Under the pieces are notes generated by a model. It worked only from the letters and a program-made list of their open reading frames with translations. It searched no databases and was not told where the DNA came from. Shown here one piece after another: positions 1 to 4,808 of a stretch of DNA of 6,758 nucleotides; position 1 is the stretch's first letter, and the number at the start of each line of letters is the position of its first letter. The translations under genes were made by a program, and so were the position numbers. Origin of the DNA: an uncultured Oscillospiraceae bacterium (GTDB lineage: Bacteria; Bacillota_A; Clostridia; Oscillospirales; Oscillospiraceae); NCBI GenBank assembly GCA_947631215.1, contig CANRKN010000113.1, positions 1 to 6,758 of the forward strand, written 5' to 3'.

Positions 1-2
1 CC

Positions 3-95
3 TACAGCTATTGTATCACGGGCATCTCTAAGCCTGCTGATATCTGGATTATTAACTTTCAAACTTATTATACGAGAGAGAGGCTAGTATTATGA
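3..95 (+). CDS. C-terminal end of an unidentified upstream gene (partial)
   Basis: A reading frame is open from the left edge and stops with TGA at 93-95. It gives about 30 residues ending in a polar, protein-like tail (KPADIWIINF, then TYYTRERLVL). Its stop overlaps the next gene's start in the sequence ATGA (92-95), the classic arrangement of translationally coupled genes. Too little is visible to assign a family. A second frame (1-87, stopping at TAG) is also open, but it reads as a Ser/Leu-rich string, so I prefer this one. Short open stretches arise by chance, hence the modest confidence. Confidence 0.42.
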   Translation, partial: YSYCITGISKPADIWIINFQTYYTRERLVL

Positions 96-835
96 AAAAA
101 GAGAACGCCATCAATTTTCTTCTGTACAGCATGCTGGGCGTGACCGTCGGCGACACAGACGAACGCGACGAGGACAGAGTAAAAGCTGCTGTCATCCGTG
201 CATACAGCGACGCGACGATGCAGGGAGCTTATAACTCTCTCATTAAAAGGGACATGAAAAATCGCCAGGAGTTACTGGAATATTCTGCCCAAGCAAGAAA
301 AGCTAGCGGTAAATTGATTCTAGAGGAGATTTACTGCTTTTTTGATCGCAATTGCGAACGGGACGATTTTTCGGCGTGGCATGACGCTCTTTGTAATTCA
401 ATCAAGAATAACTACGAAAAGAAAAACGTCCGCGATGGCAAGAAGCTGTTTTTTACATACGGAAATGCACAGAAGTGGGTCAACATGACCATCAAGTACC
501 TATGCCTTATAGATGCTCTGTCAGAGGGGTTCATTTTCCATGAGCGTCTTTGTCATCTTCAGTCGAAATTCCACATACCCGTAGATAGCTATATTATCAA
601 GGAAGTCCGATCAAAAACGTCTGTACAACCGTGGAGCAAACAGTCATGGAGCAATTGGAGCGATTCAGAGTATAAGGCATTCCGGAGTGCAAGTGAGAAA
701 CTATGCGGCAGTTATCCACTTGACTGGGAGAACGTGACTTGGATCAAACAGTCGAAGAACAGGAAGCATCGTGACAAAAGTTCTCTTCAGGACAAATATC
801 TGGATTTTTTTGATGAGGGTGTTGACGATACCTGA
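92..835 (+). CDS. Hypothetical protein, 247 aa, AT-richer than neighbours
   Basis: I do not recognise the family. The ATG at 92 follows a GAGAGAGAGG Shine-Dalgarno (74-83) at normal spacing, and the frame runs to TGA at 833-835. The protein looks soluble, mostly helical and globular, with no signal peptide or membrane segment. Visible landmarks are a charged N-terminal third, an aromatic-rich central segment (FFTYGNAQKWVNMTIKYL, residues 120-137), a Trp/Ser-rich stretch around residues 179-189, PLDWE at 209-213, a basic patch at 219-229 and an acidic C-terminal tail. No nuclease, ATPase or nucleotide-binding motif is obvious. Sampled stretches are about 40-48% G+C against roughly 60-65% for most of the window, suggesting separate acquisition. 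It is probably coupled to the gene cut by the left edge and ends at a terminator, so it looks like the last gene of a different operon from the retron. A defence-island or mobile-element origin is possible but unproven. Confidence 0.8.
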   Translation: MKKENAINFLLYSMLGVTVGDTDERDEDRVKAAVIRAYSDATMQGAYNSLIKRDMKNRQELLEYSAQARKASGKLILEEIYCFFDRNCERDDFSAWHDALCNSIKNNYEKKNVRDGKKLFFTYGNAQKWVNMTIKYLCLIDALSEGFIFHERLCHLQSKFHIPVDSYIIKEVRSKTSVQPWSKQSWSNWSDSEYKAFRSASEKLCGSYPLDWENVTWIKQSKNRKHRDKSSLQDKYLDFFDEGVDDT

Positions 836-851
836 GAGAACACCTGCCAAC

Positions 852-890
852 GACCGGAACCGCGTTTTGCGGTCCCGGCCTGTTTTATTT
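852..890 (+). terminator. Rho-independent terminator after the hypothetical gene
   Basis: The arms GACCGGAACCGC (852-863) and GCGGTCCCGGCC (869-880) pair over 12 positions with two A-C mismatches around the five-base loop GTTTT. TGTTTTATTT follows at once (881-890). It lies 17 bases after the TGA of the hypothetical gene and upstream of the next promoter-like element, so it separates the left operon from the Sel1/retron series. Confidence 0.8.
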
Positions 891-957
891 CTCCCATAAT
901 GACTTCCGGCGGCGAACTAAAAGAAATATTGATTAATTAAGGTCTTGGAAAAAAGTG

Positions 958-966
958 TGCTATACT
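958..966 (+). promoter_or_regulatory. Extended -10 promoter element before the Sel1 gene
   Basis: TGCTATACT matches the extended -10 pattern TGn-TATAAT with one deviation. I see no convincing -35 at 16-18 bases; TTGGAA at 945-950 is too close and TTGATT at 929-934 too far. Initiation would fall near 973, leaving a leader of about 24 bases that contains the Shine-Dalgarno for the TTG start at 997. It lies downstream of a terminator and upstream of a tightly packed gene series, which supports a promoter role. Confidence 0.5.
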
Positions 967-983
967 GTCTCCAGAGAACAGCG

Positions 984-992
984 AGGGGGTGA
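984..992 (+). promoter_or_regulatory. Shine-Dalgarno that decides the TTG start of the Sel1 gene
   Basis: AGGGGGTGA lies 4 bases before TTG at 997. The same nine bases occur 5 bases before the GTG start of the glycerophosphodiesterase gene (4795-4803). The upstream GTG at 955 in the same frame has no comparable site and lies just upstream of the -10 element, so transcripts from it would not include that codon. Confidence 0.65.
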
Positions 993-996
993 AAAA

Positions 997-1698
997 TTGG
1001 AAGAAACCATAACCTATGCACCCGCGCTGCGGGGCCTTGTTGACCTGTGGCATCGGGCGGAGGACCCGGAGGACGCGGCCGCGCAGTTCGCGCTGGCCAG
1101 GGTCCTCATGAAAAGCGGCCGGCCCGACACGGTCAAGCGGGCGTTCACGCTTTTCAAGAAGCTGGCGAACGGGGGTTATACCGGGGTACAGACGGAGGCG
1201 CGGTATATGCTGGGCCTGTGCTACGAGAACGGCCGCGGCATCCAAAAGAGCTACCCCCGGGCGATACGGTGGTACAAGCTGGCCGGGGACAACGTCCCCA
1301 ACGACCTGCGCCCTCTCTATAAGGCCAATGAGGACAGGCTGAACAGGGAGCTGGACGCGGCCCTGGACGGGTATGAGGGCGGATATGCCCCGCCGGACGC
1401 GGCCGAGGCCGCTTATTGGACGGGAAAAGCGGCTGCAAACGGGGACGTGGAGGCGCTGGCCGAGCTGGGCCGCATGTACTATTACGGCGAGGGCGTGGAG
1501 CGGGACCTGCGAAGGGGGCGGGACCTGATGGAGCTGGCCGCGAAGCGGGGCTCCGCCGCCTCCGCCTATGCTCTGGGAAAGCACTACGAAAAGATGAAGG
1601 CGAACCGGCGGGCGGCGGAGTGGTACCGGCGCTATGCCGCGCTGAAGATACGGGAGCGGGACAGGCTGCTGGGCAGGCCGGGCGGCGCGGATAAATAA
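997..1698 (+). CDS. Sel1-repeat (TPR-like) protein
   Basis: This is a soluble helical-repeat protein of 233 residues, with no signal peptide or membrane segment. Sel1/TPR-type helix pairs are visible at about residues 28-62 (ALARVLMKSG, AFTLFKKLA), 66-98 (ARYMLGLCYENGRGI, AIRWYKLAG), 151-187 (ALAELGRMYYYGEGV, DLMELAAKRG) and 188-220 (AYALGKHYEKM, AAEWYRRYAA), with a degenerate unit between. The G-x-G-V/I turn and A-x-x-W-Y/F spacing are the Sel1 signature. Such repeats are protein-interaction scaffolds and have no enzymatic activity of their own. I chose the TTG at 997 because of the Shine-Dalgarno at 984-992; the frame extends upstream to GTG 955, but that start is unsupported. It heads the gene series leading into the retron. 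It could be part of that system or simply its upstream neighbour. Confidence 0.85.
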   Translation: MEETITYAPALRGLVDLWHRAEDPEDAAAQFALARVLMKSGRPDTVKRAFTLFKKLANGGYTGVQTEARYMLGLCYENGRGIQKSYPRAIRWYKLAGDNVPNDLRPLYKANEDRLNRELDAALDGYEGGYAPPDAAEAAYWTGKAAANGDVEALAELGRMYYYGEGVERDLRRGRDLMELAAKRGSAASAYALGKHYEKMKANRRAAEWYRRYAALKIRERDRLLGRPGGADK

Positions 1699-1717
1699 AA
1701 AAGGAGGAGACTTTGCG

Positions 1718-1885
1718 ATGGAGCTGAAAAACGCATCCACGAAAGAGCTGGTGAAGGAGCTGGCGAAGAGAGAGGCCGTGGAGAAGCTCGTGGTAGAGCC
1801 CTATGAGCCCTGCACCGTCACCGTGGGCGGCAAGGTGGTCTGGGACGAGGGCGGCCCGGCGGTGATACTGCGGGTCCTGGACTGA
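1718..1885 (+). CDS. BC1881-family-like small protein, 55 aa
   Basis: A small gene with a strong Shine-Dalgarno, AAGGAGGAG (1701-1709), 8 bases before ATG 1718, and stopping at TGA 1883-1885. The protein has an N-terminal amphipathic helix (STKELVKELAKREAVE, residues 7-22), then a short beta-like part (VEPYEPCTVTV) and a C-terminal GPAVILRVLD. From memory, the pattern (S/T)TKELVxELxxREgVE ... GPAxILxVxD is that of the BC1881 family, small phage- and prophage-associated proteins of unknown function. It starts 19 bases after the Sel1 stop and ends 3 bases before the retron a1 repeat, so it is probably co-transcribed with both. It may be a mobile-element accessory or a small partner of the retron; no activity can be read from the sequence. 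Confidence 0.75.
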   Translation: MELKNASTKELVKELAKREAVEKLVVEPYEPCTVTVGGKVVWDEGGPAVILRVLD

Positions 1886-1888
1886 GCT

Positions 1889-1906
1889 GAAAGACACCGT
1901 CTCCCC
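1889..1906 (+). repeat. Retron a1 inverted repeat
   Basis: GAAAGACACCGTCTCCCC pairs with 2033-2050 over all 18 positions, with one G-U wobble (G1893 with T2046). It starts 3 bases after the stop codon of the small BC1881-like gene. Confidence 0.85.
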
Positions 1907-2032
1907 GGGGCAGCGTACATCTTAAAAGCACCTCTTTTAAGAGGGGCGGCGAGTCGCCGCCTTGTGGAACACCAGGGGAACGCGGCATGGACAGGCCACG
2001 CCGCTGCGCCGTTACACGGTATTTTGTGCCAT

Positions 2033-2050
2033 GGGGAGACGGTGTTTTTC
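2033..2050 (+). repeat. Retron a2 inverted repeat
   Basis: GGGGAGACGGTGTTTTTC is the partner of the repeat at 1889-1906. It ends 4 bases before the RT Shine-Dalgarno (2054-2062), the usual compact ncRNA-RT order. Confidence 0.85.
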
Positions 2051-2068
2051 CGATAGGGGGGAGCACGT

Positions 2069-3065
2069 ATGCGAATGACAGAGGGCGGCGTATCCTTCGA
2101 CGGATACGATATGCCGTTCATCCGAAAAAACGGCCTTTTGGAGGCCGCGCATGTGGCGGAGGGCTTTTATTCATCCCACCCGCCCTATTTTCCATTCCTA
2201 CACGACGTGGAGCAGCTGTCGGGCCTGTTTCAGTTGAACAGGAAACGGCTGTTTGATATGATGAGAGGGGCGGAGGAGCATTACCGGCCCATCGAACTGA
2301 AAAAGAAAAACGGCGGGACGCGGCTGCTCCATGAGCCGGACCGGAAGCTGAAGCAGATACAGCATACCATCCTGCGGGATATTCTGATGAAATTCTCCCC
2401 GTCCCCATACGCGAAAGCGTATGTGCGCCGAAGAACGCTCACGGACAACGCCGCGCCCCATGTGGGCAGGCGGTTATCTTCTGAAGCTGGATATCGCCGA
2501 TTTCTTCGGCAGCATACGCTTCGGCCAGGTCTACGCCGCGGCGTTCGGCCGGGAACATTTTCCCCGGCAGGTGGGCGTGATGCTCACTAGTCTTTGCTGC
2601 TATAAGGGGGTTCTGCCCCAGGGCGCCCCCACGTCGCCGGCTCTCTCCAATCTCGTGATGCGGGGCTTTGACGACCGTATCGGCGGGTGGTGCGCCCAGA
2701 GGGGCGTCGCCTACACCCGGTACAGCGACGACATGACCTTTTCCGCCGATGAGCCTCTGTACCACGTCTATCAGAAGGTGAAGGCCATGCTGGCGGAGGC
2801 CGGGTTCCGGCTGAACGAGGAAAAGACCCGGTTCGTCACCAGCGCCTCCCGGCAGAGCGTGACGGGCCTCACCGTGAACGAAAAGGTCGCCGTCTCCCGG
2901 GCGTATAAGCGCCGCGTGCGCCAGGAGGCGTACTACGCGCTGAAATACAGGGAGATGGGCGAGGAGGAAAAGCGCCGTTTGATCGGAAAGATCAATTATA
3001 TTTTGCAAATAGAACAGGACAATGCCCAGTTTCGGACCGCGCGGGAACAGCTGCGGAAATCATAA
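2069..3065 (+). pseudogene. Retron reverse transcriptase, broken by a one-base frameshift
   Basis: ATG 2069 follows AGGGGGGAG (2054-2062). The first frame gives 135 RT-like residues, then loses the family pattern and stops at 2588-2590. The RT resumes in the +1 frame at TAT 2475 and ends at TAA 3063-3065. Skipping one T at 2474/2475 rebuilds a 331-residue protein, a normal retron RT length. In the joined numbering the motifs are: basic IELKKKNGGTR (75-85), NAAPH of the retron NAxxH motif (127-131), LLKLDIADFFGSI (motif A, 137-149), GVLPQGAPTSPALSN (motif B, 180-194), YSDD (218-221, catalytic), FRLNEEKTRF (246-255) and VTG (264-266), typical of retron RTs. An intact enzyme would prime on the branching G of the RNA at 1889-2050 and make msDNA. 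The truncated first-frame product lacks YSDD and should be inactive. A sequencing error or recoding cannot be excluded. Confidence 0.88.
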
Positions 3066-3081
3066 TAAAGGAGAAAGAAAA

Positions 3082-3606
3082 ATGGGCAAAAGCATTACAG
3101 AACGGGATCTCTTCACGCGGGATGCAGAATCGGTCGCCAGAGATTTGCTCGGAAAATATGTGTGCTATAAAGGAAATCGGTATTTGATCGCTGCCACAGA
3201 GGTCTATTACCATGATGAGAGCTTTTGCTACGGAGCCGGCATGACAAAGGAATACGCGAAAAAGAACAGACGCGTCGCTGCGGCGCTGTTTGAGCGGCCG
3301 GGGACATGGTGTGTTTACGGCGGACAGCTGCTGCTGTCCGTAACGGACGACGAACGGCCGGATAACGTGCTGATAAAATCTGTGAAAAATGAGACGGGGG
3401 AGCTCCTCGGACCGGATGCTATGGCAAAGGAGCTGCATTTATATAAGTCTAATACAGATTATTGCGGCTGCCACGGCAAGTATTCGCTGTCGAAGGACGC
3501 CGGCCTGTACATAGAGGATGGAGAAGAGGCGTCCGCATCGATCAAAGCGTCAAAACGTGTCAATATCAGTGATGACAAAGAGCTCAATTTCAGCATCGAC
3601 ATTTGA
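3082..3606 (+). CDS. AAG/MPG-type 3-methyladenine DNA glycosylase-like protein
   Basis: ATG 3082 follows AAAGGAGAAAG (3067-3077). The product of 174 residues is slightly short for the family (about 190-220 in bacteria). From memory of AAG/MPG proteins it matches along its length: SVARDLLGKYV (17-27); ATEVYYH (38-44), where E40 aligns with the glutamate that activates water in human AAG (E125) and Y42 with Y127; RPGTWCVYGG (72-81) against the PGT-x-YVY element; GPDAMAKEL (110-118); LYIEDG (142-147); and a terminal KRVNISDDKELNFSI. These enzymes flip out damaged purines and cut the N-glycosidic bond, leaving an abasic site. Divergences: the usual active-site His after the Glu is apparently Tyr or Gly, and the NxxN-like segment is LLLSV, so substrate range may differ. 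It starts 16 bases after the RT stop and is probably co-transcribed, making it the candidate retron effector. Several stretches are only 40-45% G+C, unlike both neighbours. Confidence 0.72.
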   Translation: MGKSITERDLFTRDAESVARDLLGKYVCYKGNRYLIAATEVYYHDESFCYGAGMTKEYAKKNRRVAAALFERPGTWCVYGGQLLLSVTDDERPDNVLIKSVKNETGELLGPDAMAKELHLYKSNTDYCGCHGKYSLSKDAGLYIEDGEEASASIKASKRVNISDDKELNFSIDI

Positions 3607-3612
3607 GGGGCT

Positions 3613-4413
3613 ATGCTGTATTTTTCCAAGCTCTTAAAGACTAATGAGACCTACGCCCCCGCGGCGGAGCGGCTTTTCGCCGCGCTGACAGCCAACGGGG
3701 TGGACTATCGCCTGCTGGACGGCGCCAACGACATCTGGCTGCTGGACTTCATGCCGGTGCGGACGGGGACGGGCCGATATGTGTCCTTCCGCTATGAGCC
3801 TGGCTATCTTAAGGATGACCCGGCGCTTCGCACCGACTATGCCGGCCAGATCGCCCCGCAGTTTCCCCTGGAGGACCTTGTTTACTCCGACATCAACCTG
3901 GACGGCGGCAACGTGGTCTTCTCCCCCTCCCGCCAAACGGCCGTCATCAGCGACAGGGTCTTTCTGGAAAACTGGGGCTATTCCTCCGCCGAGCTGGTGC
4001 GGGAGCTGGAGCGGCTCCTGGAGGCGCGGGTCGTCATCATCCCGTCGCTGCGCTCTGACATGACCGGCCACGCCGACGGCATGATGCGCTTCATCAGCGA
4101 GACCGCCGCCGTGGGCAACCGCTCCCGGTCGCTCTATGGCCTGGAGGCGAAAATACGCGCCACTCTGCGGGACCACGGGATAGAGGTCTGTGATATGCCC
4201 TATTTCGACTCCAAGGGCGGCAGCGCCGCCGGCTGCTATCTCAATTTCCTGGAGACGGAGCGAGCCCTGTTCCTGCCGGTGTTCGGCGCGGATATGGACG
4301 GCGAGGCCGTCGAGACGGCCCAGGCTCTGTTTAAAAAGACCGTCGTGCCGGTCAACGTCAACGAGATCGCCGCCCAGGGCGGCGTCCTCAACTGCATCAG
4401 CTGGGAGAGGTGA
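3613..4413 (+). CDS. Agmatine/peptidylarginine deiminase-family protein
   Basis: The 266-residue protein belongs to the guanidine-modifying pentein superfamily. Landmarks are NDIWLLDFMPV (39-49, D45 in the position of the family's W-x-R-D aspartate), LDGGN (96-100), TGHADGMMRF (151-160, H153 and D155) and GGVLNCISW (256-264, nucleophile C261). All catalytic-type residues (Asp, His, Asp, Cys) are present, so activity is likely. The Arg normally before the first Asp is Leu here. It is shorter than classic agmatine deiminases (about 365), but matches my recollection of a compact subfamily of about 270 residues with the same GHADG and GGVLNCISW ends, so it looks complete. It would hydrolyse a guanidino group to a ureido group plus ammonia; the substrate (agmatine, peptidyl-arginine or other) cannot be told. 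ATG 3613 lies 6 bases after the glycosylase stop and its Shine-Dalgarno GAGGGG (3605-3610) overlaps that stop, so translation is probably coupled. Confidence 0.85.
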   Translation: MLYFSKLLKTNETYAPAAERLFAALTANGVDYRLLDGANDIWLLDFMPVRTGTGRYVSFRYEPGYLKDDPALRTDYAGQIAPQFPLEDLVYSDINLDGGNVVFSPSRQTAVISDRVFLENWGYSSAELVRELERLLEARVVIIPSLRSDMTGHADGMMRFISETAAVGNRSRSLYGLEAKIRATLRDHGIEVCDMPYFDSKGGSAAGCYLNFLETERALFLPVFGADMDGEAVETAQALFKKTVVPVNVNEIAAQGGVLNCISWER

Positions 4414-4517
4414 GCAGGTAAGCCGTCACTGCTTGCTGTCAGGTCTTGCCAGCTTTACAGCGATAATGGGCGGAGCCATCGCTTATAACACGGATAGGGA
4501 GTCTCTCATCCAATTGA

Positions 4518-4706
4518 AACTCGCGCCGGATCATTGCGTACGCGGCCATCATCGTCACCAAACGGGCCGATGACTATGGTACGCACCACACGCCGGACGG
4601 GAGAGAGCTGATCCGTATCCCCGCGTTCGCGTGCCTGTATCTGCTGGGCAATGCGGAAAAGCATGGATACAAAGGGCCGGGAATAAAAAGATACAAGCAC
4701 CAATGA
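4518..4706 (+). pseudogene. Possible gene remnant in the 395-base gap
   Basis: Bases 4414-4808 have no complete gene. One frame is open from 4518 (after TGA 4515-4517) to TGA 4704-4706, about 62 codons without an ATG, GTG or TTG start. Its peptide looks protein-like (IIAYAAIIVTKRADDYG ... RELIRIPAFACLYLLGN, ending KRYKHQ), and about two thirds of its third positions are G or C. A different frame begins at ATG 4466 and runs 35 codons to 4573, so the two could be halves of one frameshifted small gene. I do not recognise the product. Chance openness in GC-rich DNA is a real alternative. Confidence 0.28.
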
Positions 4707-4712
4707 TCTCCG

Positions 4713-4744
4713 AGCGGTCTGCTCAGCCGCTGCCGCGTTTTTTT
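4713..4744 (+). terminator. Weak terminator candidate
   Basis: AGCGG (4713-4717) pairs with CCGCT (4727-4731), and a run of seven T follows at 4738-4744. The stem is short, and six bases separate it from the T-run, so it is a poor match to a standard terminator. Its position after the deiminase/remnant region and before the next promoter is suitable. Confidence 0.3.
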
Positions 4745-4777
4745 GCAAACTGTCCCCCCATTTTGCCTCGAAAGGTA

Positions 4778-4783
4778 TATAAT
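4778..4783 (+). promoter_or_regulatory. -10 box before the glycerophosphodiesterase gene
   Basis: A perfect TATAAT sits here, with no clear -35 at 16-18 bases (that position is C-rich). Initiation near 4790 would leave a short leader containing the AGGGGGTGA Shine-Dalgarno at 4795-4803. The ATG at 4782 lies inside this box, which argues against using that codon as the start. Confidence 0.5.
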
Positions 4784-4808
4784 GGTATCCGGACAGGGGG
4801 TGAACGGG

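Larger units (their letters stand above)
1889..2050 (+). ncRNA. Retron msr-msd noncoding RNA
   Basis: This is the gene-free interval just before a retron RT. Its ends pair as an 18-bp helix (1889-1906 with 2033-2050, one G-U), the a1/a2 repeat of retron RNAs. The helix continues inward past a G-U and a G/A mismatch as GGCA (1909-1912) with TGCC (2027-2030), and then comes AGC (1912-1914), making G1913 the candidate branching guanosine for 2'-5' linkage. The msr-like part has two perfect hairpins: TCTTAAAAG/CTTTTAAGA (1920-1928/1934-1942, loop CACCT) and GGCGGCG/CGCCGCC (1945-1951/1955-1961, loop AGT). The msd-like part pairs GTGGAAC (1964-1970) with GTTACAC (2011-2017, 6 of 7) around an inner hairpin GCGGCATGG/CCACGCCGC (1982-1990/1996-2004, one A-C mismatch, loop ACAGG). 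Family knowledge predicts copying from about 2026 back to about 1964, giving a small msDNA of roughly 60 nt. The folding was done by eye. Confidence 0.85.

Noticed and set aside
1..87. Alternative open frame at the left edge ending in TAG 85-87
   Set aside because: Its peptide is a Ser/Leu-rich string; the frame ending at 95 gives a more protein-like sequence and an ATGA overlap with the next start.
955..996. Upstream GTG start for the Sel1 gene
   Set aside because: It lies just ahead of the extended -10 element and lacks a Shine-Dalgarno; TTG 997 is well placed after AGGGGGTGA.
937..1740. Minus-strand frame of 267 codons opposite the Sel1 gene
   Set aside because: The + strand shows clear Sel1 repeats with a ribosome site; the antisense product is Pro/Arg/Val-rich low-complexity sequence.
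1889..2050. Whether the inverted repeats are an attenuator, a CRISPR repeat or IS ends instead of a retron RNA
   Set aside because: There is no T-run after the long helix as a terminator needs, no repeated spacer units, and no transposase gene between or beside the arms. The RT next door fits the retron reading.
1987..2256. Frame starting inside the retron RNA and running into the RT gene
   Set aside because: It overlaps the structured ncRNA and the RT N-terminus in another frame, with no ribosome site; a chance frame.
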